57,628 nt of DNA from NCBI GenBank assembly GCA_964430105.1, contig CAYSEF010000008.1:1-57628 (forward strand), written 5' to 3'. A model generated the notes under the pieces. That model did not search any database. It was given only the letters and a program-made list of their open reading frames with translations, and was not told the DNA's origin. Position 1 is the stretch's first letter. Each line of letters begins with the position of its first letter. Of the stretch, positions 33,491-42,251 are shown piece after piece. A program made the translations under genes and the position numbers. This DNA comes from UMGS1696 sp964430105 (GTDB lineage Bacteria > Bacillota > Clostridia > Oscillospirales > CAG-272).

Positions 33491-35014
33491 TTGAAAAAAA
33501 GCCATCGATTTATAACCAATGCGCTTATTATGTCTATTGTAAGTGTGTTAATGCGTGGTATAAGCGTTAGTTTCAATGCCTACATAAACAGAAAAATCGG
33601 TGCTGAGAGCATGGGATTATTTACGCTTGTTATGAGTGTTTATAGTTTTGCTTTAACGGTTGCACTTTCATGTGTTAATCTCAGTGCTGTCAGATTAACA
33701 TCCGAAAGATGTGCATTGCTTGAAAACTCCGATAAAGCCTCATGGAAATATGCTATGAGACAGGTTGTACGTTCTGTGTGCTGTTACAGCCTAATTTTTG
33801 GTGTATTATCATCTGTACTATTATTCACATCATCCGGCTTTCTGGCTGAACATCTTTTGGGAGATATCCGAACAGTAAAATCTATGAAAGTCATGGCATT
33901 AAGTCTTCCGGCTATATCTCTTTCTTCTGCTCTGTCAGGATACTTCACAGGTCTTCGGAAGGTATCAAAAAATGCTGTTGTGGCTGTTTCTGAACAATTC
34001 ATGAAAATAATAGTGACATCAACCGCACTTGTAATGCTTTCTCCCGGCAATGTTGAAGCTTCATGTTTGGCAGTTGTAGGTGGTGGAGCAATATCAGAAG
34101 CGTGGTCACTGGTTATAAATATTGTGATGTACATTTTTGATTCAGGAAAACCTATAGACCAGAAATATGGAAAGAGATCCGTACGACTTAAGACAAATCT
34201 AAAAAATGCTGTTAATATTTCCTTGCCATCAGCAGTTGGTGCTTACGCCAGACAGGGGCTTACAACATTGGAGCATCTAGCAATTCCGGCAGGACTGAAA
34301 AAAAGTGGTCTTTCATCCACAAAAGCATTAGCTTCGTATGGAGCGTTGCAAGGTATCGCATTTCCTCTTGTAATGTTTCCATATGCAGTGATCGGCTCGT
34401 TTACATCGCTTCTTGTGCCTGAAATGGCTGAGCGACATGAATTGAACGATAAAGCCGGAATTGCATCATTAACTGAGCAAGTATATCACTACTCCGCATT
34501 ATTTTCAATCGGGGCGTGTGGGGTATTTGTAAATTATGCTCGTGAGCTGGGTGTTTTGATATATAATTCAGATGAGGCAGCACTGTATACTTTTTTTCTT
34601 GGATTTCTTGTGCCATTCATGTATTTAGATACAGCGGTTGACTCACTTCTCAAAGGACTAGGCGAACAGGTATCCATTATGAAGATAAACATAATGGATT
34701 CGGCGTGTGGCCTACTATTTGTACTGCTGACAACTCCTATAATGGGAATATACGGATATATACTTACAATGTGGATATGTGAAATCGGTAATCTTGGTGC
34801 TAGTATATGGAAACTTGGGAAACTTACTGCAACGGGTGTATCAAACGCACTGAAACATTATATAAAACCTGTATTAGTTATTATTATATTATCAATCGTC
34901 AGATTCACAATTCTGCGAAATATGATTCCTATATGCTCTATGATAATTTTTGTGATTTTGTATATTCTTTTGTATATGATAGATTTCAGAAAAATAAAAA
35001 AGAGACTCGCATAA
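33491..35014 (+). CDS. SpoVB/MurJ-like oligosaccharide flippase family protein
   Basis: A 507-residue polytopic membrane protein with about 14 hydrophobic segments in the arrangement of the MVF/MATE superfamily. It starts KKSHRFITNALIMSIVSVLMRGISVSFNAYINRKIGAE, here cited by its pieces RFITNALIMSIVSVLMRG and YINRKIGAESMGLF, the hallmark of stage V sporulation protein B and its Clostridial paralogues. These flip lipid-linked sugars such as lipid II; the substrate is not certain. The start is TTG at 33491, behind AGGGGG. It is alone on the plus strand, next to a tRNA on the opposite strand. Confidence 0.85.
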   Translation: MKKSHRFITNALIMSIVSVLMRGISVSFNAYINRKIGAESMGLFTLVMSVYSFALTVALSCVNLSAVRLTSERCALLENSDKASWKYAMRQVVRSVCCYSLIFGVLSSVLLFTSSGFLAEHLLGDIRTVKSMKVMALSLPAISLSSALSGYFTGLRKVSKNAVVAVSEQFMKIIVTSTALVMLSPGNVEASCLAVVGGGAISEAWSLVINIVMYIFDSGKPIDQKYGKRSVRLKTNLKNAVNISLPSAVGAYARQGLTTLEHLAIPAGLKKSGLSSTKALASYGALQGIAFPLVMFPYAVIGSFTSLLVPEMAERHELNDKAGIASLTEQVYHYSALFSIGACGVFVNYARELGVLIYNSDEAALYTFFLGFLVPFMYLDTAVDSLLKGLGEQVSIMKINIMDSACGLLFVLLTTPIMGIYGYILTMWICEIGNLGASIWKLGKLTATGVSNALKHYIKPVLVIIILSIVRFTILRNMIPICSMIIFVILYILLYMIDFRKIKKRLA

Positions 35015-35027
35015 TACAAGTCTCAAA

Positions 35028-35099
35028 TGATCCGTAGGGGAATCGAACCCCTGTTTACGCCGTGAGAGGGCGTCGTCTTAACCGCTTGACCAACAGACC
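35028..35099 (-). tRNA. tRNA-Glu(CTC)
   Basis: Minus-strand cloverleaf of 72 nt: acceptor GGTCTGT/ACGGATC with A discriminator, D-arm GGTC..GAC, anticodon stem ACGCC/GGCGT with loop CTCTCAC (anticodon CTC, reads GAG), T-arm CAGGGGTTCGATTCCCCT. CCA is not encoded. Confidence 0.95.
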
Positions 35100-35170
35100 A
35101 TGTTCCTTAGAACATTACTATTATATCACACAATTATCTGAAATGCAATAGTTTTTCAAAATTTTCATAA

Positions 35171-35208
35171 AAAAAGACACACTTCTTTTTGCATTAAAGT
35201 GTGTCTTT
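35171..35208 (-). terminator. Terminator after the flavodoxin-like gene
   Basis: Stem AGACACACTT/AAGTGTGTCT (35175-35184 with 35197-35206) with a T-run on the minus strand, immediately past the stop codon. Confidence 0.88.
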
Positions 35209-35218
35209 AATATCAAAT

Positions 35219-35638
35219 TTAGCTTTCAGAAACTATGGACTGAATCTTTCTTGCCCAGTCAACGATCTTCTGGCGTTCTTCAAGAGAAATCTTCTTACCA
35301 AAAATGCCGCACTTTACATAGTATGTTTCGTCAATAACATTGGTACCTGCGGTGCGAAGAATCTGCTTGAGCTGAGCTTCACCTGCAGAATTGGGTTCTC
35401 CATCAATGAAAAGAGCAACATTAGCTGCACGGTTAGGATAAAGTTCACTGCAAAAACGTCTAACCTGATCGTTAGGCTCGCCACCCTTCATAGATACGCC
35501 AATGAGAACGAGTCTTTCCTTATCAGCAGGATATGCCGGTGGGATATCGTTTGCAAGACAACCGCAAGCCTGAGCAATAGCTTCAGCATAAGTAATGAGC
35601 TTACCCTTTGTAGAAGAGTACATAACTCTCATTTTCAT
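35219..35638 (-). CDS. Flavodoxin-like family protein
   Basis: A 139-residue protein with a flavodoxin-like layout: the N-terminal phosphate-loop strand MRVMYSSTKGKLITYAEAI near the start binds FMN phosphate, and LVLIGVSMKGGEPNDQVRRF and VALFIDGEPNSAG are the next strands. Small proteins of this type in Clostridia are single-domain flavodoxin-fold electron carriers or reductases of unknown partner. The ATG at 35638 has GGAGG 11 nt upstream; a TTG six codons earlier overlaps that site. C/G-biased codons suggest good expression. Confidence 0.82.
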   Translation of the reverse strand: MKMRVMYSSTKGKLITYAEAIAQACGCLANDIPPAYPADKERLVLIGVSMKGGEPNDQVRRFCSELYPNRAANVALFIDGEPNSAGEAQLKQILRTAGTNVIDETYYVKCGIFGKKISLEERQKIVDWARKIQSIVSES

Positions 35639-35795
35639 AGTAAATAAAGCCTCCAAATATGAGAAATAAAATTACAAACTACATTTATTATACCATAATT
35701 TGCAGTTCAATGGTAGAGAAAACTTTAATTTTACAGAAATTCGTGGACTTGAACAAAAATAACACGCATAAATAGTGAAAATAACCTAACGAAAA

Positions 35796-35838
35796 GTGGT
35801 ATATATTGCATTTGATAATGTAATATATACCACGCATT
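35796..35838 (-). terminator. Long hairpin terminator after the ECF S-component gene
   Basis: 17-bp stem (35796-35812 with 35817-35833, one G-U pair, loop TGAT), beginning 18 nt after the stop codon at 35851. TTTTC follows on the minus strand; a T-rich run also follows on the plus strand. Confidence 0.82.
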
Positions 35839-35850
35839 TATTTTTTAAGA

Positions 35851-36459
35851 TTATTTGCTTGTTTTTACACTCTTTATAACTTGTGTTCCTATCACAGGAC
35901 AGAGAATCACATTAAGTATAAGCTCAAAGATAAAGTTTATACCTACCAAGCCTGTAAGCATATAAACCATTACTTCTGTTCCGCCTGCCCATGATACGAG
36001 AACATCGTTGAACAGGAAAAACATTGCAAAACAAAATGTAAATGTGTTACAAACGGGTGCAAGAATAGCTGCTATAATCATTGCCGGAATTTTATTATTA
36101 ACCCTGGAATGAGAAGTAATTGCATGATATACTGCAGCCGGAACAAATCCTGCAAGGAGTCCCTTACCAATACAGGTTAATGCACACAGAAACGGATTGG
36201 CAGCAAAAACGATAGCACCACCAACATCAAGACCTATTGCCGAAACTATTGTGACTACAGCACCAAATATACCACCGAGAATCGTACCATAGGTTGTTCC
36301 GAGCATAATGCCACCGATCACAACCGGAACAAGTACAAATGACATATTGAAGGGGCCTAGCTTAATAAAATACGTCATTAGCTGGAGTACGACGATAAGT
36401 GCGGCAAAGAATGCCACCTGCGTTCTCTTAAGTAATTTTGCGTGATAGTTTTTCTTCAT
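35851..36459 (-). CDS. ECF transporter S component, probable pantothenate (PanT-like)
   Basis: A 202-residue membrane protein with six predicted helices and the S-component start RTQVAFFAALIVVLQLMTYFIKLGPFNMSFVLVPVVIGG, summarised by LVVLQLM and LGPFNMSFVLVPVVIG. S components bind a vitamin and dock on the shared EcfAA'T module, whose genes are not here. The neighbour coaX phosphorylates pantothenate, and the gene lies 113 nt downstream of it in the same direction, so pantothenate is the likely ligand; that is inference from context. GGAGG precedes the ATG. Confidence 0.8.
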   Translation of the reverse strand: MKKNYHAKLLKRTQVAFFAALIVVLQLMTYFIKLGPFNMSFVLVPVVIGGIMLGTTYGTILGGIFGAVVTIVSAIGLDVGGAIVFAANPFLCALTCIGKGLLAGFVPAAVYHAITSHSRVNNKIPAMIIAAILAPVCNTFTFCFAMFFLFNDVLVSWAGGTEVMVYMLTGLVGINFIFELILNVILCPVIGTQVIKSVKTSK

Positions 36460-36572
36460 ATTTTACCTCCTGTTTTAGGGACGCTGTCTTCCGTGAATAT
36501 GAAAAACGGTAAAACGCGACCACGAAATATATAATATAGCCGTAGCTGTATTATCATTTTTTGAGAATCGAA

Positions 36573-37379
36573 TTAAATCTTTCGATTTTTTAAGTACAAA
36601 TAAGCCTCACCAAGAAGAGTTAGATGTTCATAATATGTGAATTTGTTTCGCATATAGGGAAGTATCCTATTAGCAAGTCCTCCTGTAGCTATAAGGCCGA
36701 GTTTATCAGAAGAACTGGTTGGTATCATTTTTTCACGTATATTGCGGATGAAGCCATCTATCATATATACATTGCCATTTATTACGCCTGAACGAATTGA
36801 TGACTGTGTATCACGTCCAATAAGCTCTTCATTATACTCGAGAGGAACAGATCCAAGCAAAGCAGCAGATTCTCCTAAAGCTTTCATTGAGACCTTCAGT
36901 CCGGGTATAATAATTGCGCCAATTACCTCTGCATTGGTGTTCACACAAGTTAGAGTAGTGGCAGTACCCATATCAAGCACTACAAACGGTGTTTTTGTAT
37001 AATTCATAGCGCCGGCAATATTTGATACAATATCTGATCCAAGTTGTTCAGGATTTTTTGTACGAATACCAAATCCTGTCCGTATACCTTGGTCGATCAT
37101 CAACGGAGAATTACCACACAACTGAAAAGCTGTGGCTGAAATAATATCGGTAAGTTCAGGTACAACAGATGAAATTACAGCATGATTTATCAAGCTCAAA
37201 TCAATATTACTACGTGAGATAAAATCTTTAATAAGCAATGTATACTCATCTGAAGAATAAGATTTATTTGAAATCTTGAAATTTGTAATAAGCTGTGGAA
37301 TATGACTTGCTGATGATGGCAGAAAGTCAAAAACACCAACAGAAACGCTGGAATTACCAATATCAAACGCAAGCAGCAT
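36573..37379 (-). CDS. coaX: Type III pantothenate kinase
   Basis: A 268-residue kinase of the ASKHA fold that makes 4'-phosphopantothenate, the first step of CoA synthesis. Phosphate-1 motif LLAFDIGNSSVSVGVF at the N-terminus, then the substrate region GIRTKNPEQLGSD with conserved Gly-x-Asp, phosphate-2 FVVLDMGTATTLTCV, and IIPGLKVSMKALGESAALL, then LIATGGLANRI. GGGAGG sits six bases before the ATG at 37379; the longer frame upstream lacks support. A long perfect palindrome lies about 45 nt upstream. The ECF S component follows in the same direction. Confidence 0.95.
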   Translation of the reverse strand: MLLAFDIGNSSVSVGVFDFLPSSASHIPQLITNFKISNKSYSSDEYTLLIKDFISRSNIDLSLINHAVISSVVPELTDIISATAFQLCGNSPLMIDQGIRTGFGIRTKNPEQLGSDIVSNIAGAMNYTKTPFVVLDMGTATTLTCVNTNAEVIGAIIIPGLKVSMKALGESAALLGSVPLEYNEELIGRDTQSSIRSGVINGNVYMIDGFIRNIREKMIPTSSSDKLGLIATGGLANRILPYMRNKFTYYEHLTLLGEAYLYLKNRKI

Positions 37380-37423
37380 TTTTAACCTCCCAAATCCTTG
37401 CAAATATCTAAAAACACTCCCCT

Positions 37424-37455
37424 CAATTATACAAAATTTGCATTTTGTATAATTG
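37424..37455. promoter_or_regulatory. Perfect 14-bp inverted repeat upstream of coaX, candidate operator
   Basis: CAATTATACAAAAT (37424-37437), 4-nt spacer, ATTTTGTATAATTG (37442-37455). Each arm contains a TATAAT on one strand, so it overlaps possible -10 elements of both directions. There is no T-tract after it, so it does not look like a terminator. Confidence 0.6.
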
Positions 37456-37622
37456 GATATTATCTTTCAAACATGCTACAATATCAGTCATTATAAGAAT
37501 TTTCTCATTCTTCTATCCTTTCGGAATATTTTAATTATAAAATAGACCATAATATTTGTCAAGGTGCAATTAGTATAAACCGAACACTTTTAATGCGTGG
37601 AAATTAAATCAATATTACAAAA

Positions 37623-37892
37623 TTAGTGCAATTCACTTTTCTCTCTAAGATGCAGGTATTTGATTCTAGTAGCTTCACCGCCACGCAAATGACGTTCGGC
37701 TTTGTTTTTATTAAGTACATTTTTGACATTCATATATAAAAGTGGATTTGTTTTTTCGAGCTTTTGAGTTACATCTTTATGTACTGTAGATTTACTGACT
37801 CCAAACCATGATGCAGCTTCACGAACCGTACATTCGTGTTCAATTATATATTTTGCCAGTTCTTCACTTCTCTCGCTATAATCGTGATTCAT
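37623..37892 (-). CDS. spoIIID: Sporulation transcriptional regulator SpoIIID
   Basis: An 89-residue DNA-binding protein that adjusts mother-cell gene expression between the sigma-E and sigma-K stages. The helix-turn-helix CTVREAASWFGVSKSTVHKD and the following TQKLEKTNPLLYMNVKNVL and HLRGGEATRIKYLHLRE tail are near-diagnostic. Strong GGAGGAG ribosome site. Monocistronic. Its presence indicates that the organism is a spore former. Confidence 0.97.
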   Translation of the reverse strand: MNHDYSERSEELAKYIIEHECTVREAASWFGVSKSTVHKDVTQKLEKTNPLLYMNVKNVLNKNKAERHLRGGEATRIKYLHLREKSELH

Positions 37893-37920
37893 AAGCTCCT
37901 CCGAGGATAGTTTTCATTCA

Positions 37921-37948
37921 AGTATATGAATCCACTGAAAAATTATTC
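37921..37948 (-). promoter_or_regulatory. Possible sigma-E-type promoter of spoIIID
   Basis: Minus-strand GAATAATT (37948-37941) and CATATACT (37928-37921), 12 nt apart, faintly resemble the sigma-E boxes (ATATT / CATACAAT). Spacing is short by one or two bases, so this is a weak suggestion. Confidence 0.25.
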
Positions 37949-37960
37949 CCGAAGGCATAA

Positions 37961-37995
37961 AAATAAACCGAGCACGATTTGCACTCGGTTTATTT
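37961..37995 (-). terminator. Terminator after galM
   Basis: 12-bp stem AAATAAACCGAG/CTCGGTTTATTT (37995-37984 with 37972-37961), followed by Ts on the minus strand. Confidence 0.9.
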
Positions 37996-38008
37996 CTATA
38001 GTTATTAT

Positions 38009-39064
38009 TTAGTTTTCAAAAACATACACCGTGGTTGTGTCATATTTTTCACCGGGTTTCAAAACTACATTTGTGAATCCGGGGTGATTAATAGAGTCAG
38101 GCATACACTGTGTTTCAAGACAAACGGCACAGTGATTATATTGCTTTACGCCATTCTTAAACGGATGATCATCAGTATTCACCATATTGGCGGTGTATAT
38201 CTGCACACACGGCTGATCAGTGTACATTTTTACTGTTCTGCCACTTTCAGGGTCACGCACAGAACCGCGAAGAGCAAGTTTTCCATCATAACCCACAAAG
38301 CAGAAGTTATTGTCGTATCCACCGAATTCTTTCAGCATAGGATAATCGGAATTAAAACCTGTGCCGATAGCTTTTTCAGTGCGGAAATCATAAGGTGTAC
38401 CTTCAACATCAATAAGCTTTCCATCAGGGATAAGTTCACTGTCAAGGCTATTGATCTTATCACAATCAAGCCACATCATTTGATTGTCAATAACACCTGA
38501 AGCATATCCGGCTAAATTGAAATAAGCATGATTTGTGAGATTTACAATAGTTGTCTTATCGGTTTCGGCCTCGTAGTGAATGGAAACTCCACCTTCTTTG
38601 GTAAGAGTGTAAGTAACCTTAACGCTGAGTGTTCCGGGATAGTTCTCTTCTCCATCCGGACTTACATAGGTCAAAACAAGTGCAGGTTCTTCTTCGGTTC
38701 CGGATTCGATTACATCCCAAATTTTTGCATTGAAACCAAATTTACCACCATGAAGAGAGTTATTACCATCATTACAATAAAGCTGATATTCCTTACCTTC
38801 AAGTGAGAATTTACCTTTAGCGATTCTGTTTCCTATACGTCCTATAAGCGCACCTTGATAACCACCTGATGTAAGATAACCTTCGATGCAATCATAGCCA
38901 CAGATAACATCTGCTTTTACACCATTCTTATCTTCGACCCAAATATTTTTAAGGATACCACCGTAATTAAGTACACAGACAGAAGTAATAGAAGCATTTG
39001 TCAGCGTATAGGAAAAAACTTCGCAACCACATGGAAGATTTCCAAATAATTCTTTATGTATCAT
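38009..39064 (-). CDS. galM: Galactose mutarotase (aldose 1-epimerase)
   Basis: A 351-residue beta-sandwich enzyme interconverting alpha and beta anomers of galactose. Active-site motifs: NDGNNSLHGGKFGF, NLTNHAYFNLAG with the catalytic His, and a C-terminal VCLETQCMPDSINH with the Glu. No signal peptide. GGAGG precedes the ATG; it follows galE by 17 nt and ends the transcript. Confidence 0.94.
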   Translation of the reverse strand: MIHKELFGNLPCGCEVFSYTLTNASITSVCVLNYGGILKNIWVEDKNGVKADVICGYDCIEGYLTSGGYQGALIGRIGNRIAKGKFSLEGKEYQLYCNDGNNSLHGGKFGFNAKIWDVIESGTEEEPALVLTYVSPDGEENYPGTLSVKVTYTLTKEGGVSIHYEAETDKTTIVNLTNHAYFNLAGYASGVIDNQMMWLDCDKINSLDSELIPDGKLIDVEGTPYDFRTEKAIGTGFNSDYPMLKEFGGYDNNFCFVGYDGKLALRGSVRDPESGRTVKMYTDQPCVQIYTANMVNTDDHPFKNGVKQYNHCAVCLETQCMPDSINHPGFTNVVLKPGEKYDTTTVYVFEN

Positions 39065-39081
39065 CTAATGCCTCCTAAATA

Positions 39082-40098
39082 TCACTCTTCATAGCCATTA
39101 GGATTCATTTTCTGCCATTTCCAAGAGTCGGCACACATTTCCTTGATGCCGTTTTCAGCCTTCCAGCCAAGTTCTTCGCAAGCAAGATCAGCGTTAGCAT
39201 AATTTGCATCTATATCACCGGGACGGCGTGGCTTAATTGAATAAGGTATCTTAACACCTGTAGCTTCTTCGAAATTCTTAACAACATCCAGAACACTGTA
39301 GCCTACACCTGTACCGAGGTTATATATCTTCAGGCCACAATTTTCTTTGATCTTATTTAAAGCACACACATGACCCTTAGCGAGATCCACAACATGAATG
39401 TAATCGCGTACACCTGTGCCATCATGTGTATTGTAGTCATTACCAAACACGCCAAGTTCAGCTCTCTTACCTACAGCAACCTGAGTAATATAGGGCATGA
39501 GGTTGTTTGGAATACCATTTGGATTTTCGCCAATCAAACCACTCTTGTGAGCACCAATTGGATTGAAATATCTGAGCAAAACTACATTCCACTCATCATC
39601 AGCCTTTTGGATATCTGTAAGAATTTGTTCGAGCATGGATTTTGTCCAGCCATATGGGTTGGTACACTTCCCTTTCGGGCATTCTTCTGTAACAGGAATT
39701 ACTTCAGGTTCACCATATACTGTTGATGATGAGGAGAAAATAATATTCTTGCAACCATGCTTTCTCATAACATCAACAAGAACAAGAGTACCTGCAATGT
39801 TGTTATTGTAATACTCCCACGGCTTTGCAACAGATTCTCCGACAGCTTTAAGACCTGCGAAATGAATTACAGAATCTATACTTTCGTTTGAGAAAATATT
39901 TTCCATAGCATCGCGGTCAAGTATATCTGCTAAATAAAATTTCACTTTCTTACCTGTTATTTTTTCAACACGTTCAAGTGATTTTTCAGATGAATTGCAA
40001 AGATTATCGCATACAACGACGTCGTATCCTGCTTCGAGAAGTTCAACTACGGTGTGAGAACCAATATAGCCTGCACCACCAGTAACGAGAATTGCCAT
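39082..40098 (-). CDS. galE: UDP-glucose 4-epimerase
   Basis: A 338-residue extended short-chain dehydrogenase interconverting UDP-galactose and UDP-glucose. NAD-binding GGAGYIGSHTVVELL, catalytic Ser/Tyr/Lys in FSSSSTVYGEP and YGWTKSMLE, and RYFNPIGAHKSG and GTGVRDYIHV match the family. AAAGGGG lies upstream of the ATG. Second gene of the Leloir-type cluster. No galK or galT is in the window. Confidence 0.96.
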   Translation of the reverse strand: MAILVTGGAGYIGSHTVVELLEAGYDVVVCDNLCNSSEKSLERVEKITGKKVKFYLADILDRDAMENIFSNESIDSVIHFAGLKAVGESVAKPWEYYNNNIAGTLVLVDVMRKHGCKNIIFSSSSTVYGEPEVIPVTEECPKGKCTNPYGWTKSMLEQILTDIQKADDEWNVVLLRYFNPIGAHKSGLIGENPNGIPNNLMPYITQVAVGKRAELGVFGNDYNTHDGTGVRDYIHVVDLAKGHVCALNKIKENCGLKIYNLGTGVGYSVLDVVKNFEEATGVKIPYSIKPRRPGDIDANYANADLACEELGWKAENGIKEMCADSWKWQKMNPNGYEE

Positions 40099-40133
40099 AA
40101 CACTTCCCCTTTCAGTTGTTTGATAAAATTAAA

Positions 40134-41042
40134 TCAGTTCCAAAGACCATTCTTCGGGTATTCGCCAGCTTCTATAAGAGCCTTCAACTTAGCAATAACG
40201 TCCGGCTTATCCTCAGAATATGTAACACCAAACCATTTTGCTGTAGTGGTAAGAACCTTAACATCGCAATCACCGGAGTTGATCATCTTACCGATTGTGT
40301 TGGGAAGAAGGCATTCGCTCTTAAGCGGATCAGGTGCATTATCATTTGCAGCTATGAACGCATCGAAATCACTTTCAAGACCATCAAAAACCTTAGGAGT
40401 GAAGCCCCAGAAATTCATGGAAACAACAGTTTCATTTGGAAGATGTACTTTATCTTCACCTTCTTCGAACCATGCACCGCCTTCTTCCTTGAAGAGCTTA
40501 GTTCTTTCAACGATCTTAGCAAGCATACCGTTTTCGTCTGCCTGACAAACACCGCGTGCTACAGAACCATTATCTGTAAGAGTGTTTCCGAGCATATATC
40601 CTACCATGCAGAAATGAGCAGAATTTTCGTCAGCATTCTTAATGAATTCAGCAGCCTTGAAGAACGCATCACGACCATAGAAATCGTCTGCATTGATTAC
40701 AGCAAATCCATCGTTAAGAACCTCTTTACCGCAGAGTAATGCATGAGTTGTGCCCCATGGCTTAACACGGTCAGAAGGAATCTTATCAGCAGGTACGAGT
40801 GAGTTCATACCCTGGAATACATATTCAACTTTGATCTTTCCTTCGATTCTCTTGCCTACAGTTTCCTTAAAGTCTTCAAAATTTTCTTCTTTAATTACGA
40901 AAACAATACGGTCGAAACCTGCTTTAATAGCATCATAGATTGAAAAGTCAATAATAAACTCACCGTTTTCTGTAAATTTATCAATCTGCTTTAAGCCACC
41001 GTAACGAGAGCCCATGCCAGCTGCGAGAATAAATAAAGTCAT
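40134..41042 (-). CDS. Sugar nucleotidyltransferase (probable UTP-dependent uridylyltransferase)
   Basis: A 302-residue nucleotidyltransferase with the N-terminal LAAGMGSRYGGLKQID, VINADDFYG (metal-binding Asp) and a longer C-terminal region. Unlike the glucose-1-phosphate uridylyltransferase GalU it has an extra GKRIEGKIKVEYVFQGMN section and a GNT of the Bifidobacterium/Clostridium type. Its placement upstream of galE and galM in one transcript suggests that it makes UDP-hexose from hexose-1-phosphate, replacing galT; that is inference. AGGAGG precedes the ATG. Confidence 0.85.
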   Translation of the reverse strand: MTLFILAAGMGSRYGGLKQIDKFTENGEFIIDFSIYDAIKAGFDRIVFVIKEENFEDFKETVGKRIEGKIKVEYVFQGMNSLVPADKIPSDRVKPWGTTHALLCGKEVLNDGFAVINADDFYGRDAFFKAAEFIKNADENSAHFCMVGYMLGNTLTDNGSVARGVCQADENGMLAKIVERTKLFKEEGGAWFEEGEDKVHLPNETVVSMNFWGFTPKVFDGLESDFDAFIAANDNAPDPLKSECLLPNTIGKMINSGDCDVKVLTTTAKWFGVTYSEDKPDVIAKLKALIEAGEYPKNGLWN

Positions 41043-41103
41043 ATATTGCCTCCTGCGGGATTACCGCGTATAGTGCTTGATACACCAAATTATTTCAAGA
41101 TAT

Positions 41104-41132
41104 ATTGTATAACATACTCGCTGTAATTTCAA
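41104..41132 (-). promoter_or_regulatory. Promoter of the nucleotidyltransferase-galE-galM operon
   Basis: Minus-strand TTGAAA (41132-41127), 17-nt spacer, TACAAT (41109-41104), about 60 nt before the first start codon. Confidence 0.75.
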
Positions 41133-41244
41133 GATGTATTATTAAAAAAATCGTCATAAACTTATAAAATCTTGTAAAATATATTGTGAATACATTATTT
41201 TGGCAAATTTACTTACTATATCCTTTATTGAACTCAACAAATAA

Positions 41245-41286
41245 AGACTGTCGCATCACGAAATTTAATTCGCAATGCAACAGTCT
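41245..41286 (-). terminator. Terminator after the Cys-rich gene
   Basis: Stem of about 18 nt per arm (41245-41263 with 41269-41286; AGACTGT.GCAT...GCGAA pairs) directly after the stop codon, T-rich afterwards. It shares the motif TCGCAT...ATGCAACA with the hairpin at 42252-42303. Confidence 0.85.
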
Positions 41287-41298
41287 CGTCAATAATTT

Positions 41299-42141
41299 TC
41301 AGTTACATCCACATCTTTTGTCCTTGTCACCATAAAGAAGTCCCGCTGAATTTGAAGACGGTGCAAATTCAGCAGTTGGAAACGCCATTTGTCTAAACAA
41401 ACTACATGGATCTTCTACATTAGGAAGAACGCACTCCTTTTCGGGAACAGAGTATTCAACTGCATTTATAAGATATTGTGCAGGTCTTTCGATACGTACA
41501 ACGGAGAAAAAACCAAGAGAAATGAGAAGGATATTTGAGTCTTGTTCGTCTGAAAGATCGTTTGCGAGATGTGCGCATACGCAATCAGGAATTTCGTCTA
41601 CAGTACAACAACATGAGCATCTGCAGGGCTTACCTGGTTCAGCGATTTTTGTACCAAGAATGATAGGATCAACAGTTTCAAGAACAGCTATTGGTAATGC
41701 AGATGACGGTGCTGTGTGCTTTCCTCCGCATGAGCAGAAGCTATTTGGAGTTAGTTCACTCTTGAATACGCTTACGTTGCCTTCACTGCCAAAGAGTATT
41801 ACTTTTTTCTCAACAACAGCAACTCCTTCAAATTCCTGCATATTACCCGGACCAATGCAAGCTTCAAATAATATCTTCACATAGATTTTTATGAACAATT
41901 GATAAAATCCGCGATTAAAAGGTACATTATCTATGTCTATGCAGGACCAAACGACTTTTGCACTTTTAGCACGTACAACTGAAGTACGGTCAATTATTTC
42001 CTGTCCCATACAAGTGAGATAAACGCGCACATCCTCGAAACAGTCTTTGTCGCGACAAGAGTCAAGTACACGGTAAGTATCAATACAGACCATATCCTTT
42101 TCACGCGAGCATGAGCTGCTTGAATTTCTTAGTTCAGCCAT
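41299..42141 (-). CDS. Cys-rich conserved Clostridial protein, possible spore coat component
   Basis: A 280-residue protein with about 20 Cys. The start segment MVCIDTYRVLDSCRDKDCFED is a pattern that I associate with a conserved, functionally unassigned Clostridial family; the protein also holds CRCSCCC near residue 190 and ends RCGCN. The central part (VVWSCIDIDNVPFNRGFYQLFI) looks beta-rich. Such proteins are often spore-surface or coat proteins, and spoIIID is nearby, but that role is inference. Start at 42141. It lies between two related hairpins. Confidence 0.7.
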   Translation of the reverse strand: MAELRNSSSSCSREKDMVCIDTYRVLDSCRDKDCFEDVRVYLTCMGQEIIDRTSVVRAKSAKVVWSCIDIDNVPFNRGFYQLFIKIYVKILFEACIGPGNMQEFEGVAVVEKKVILFGSEGNVSVFKSELTPNSFCSCGGKHTAPSSALPIAVLETVDPIILGTKIAEPGKPCRCSCCCTVDEIPDCVCAHLANDLSDEQDSNILLISLGFFSVVRIERPAQYLINAVEYSVPEKECVLPNVEDPCSLFRQMAFPTAEFAPSSNSAGLLYGDKDKRCGCN

Positions 42142-42251
42142 TTCTTATTCCATGCCTTTCGTATGAATTGAGCGAGAGCCATTTGACTCCCTTCTCTACC
42201 ATGTTATGCCGGAACACAAAAAATGATAATATAAATTCCATGTAAGCACAA

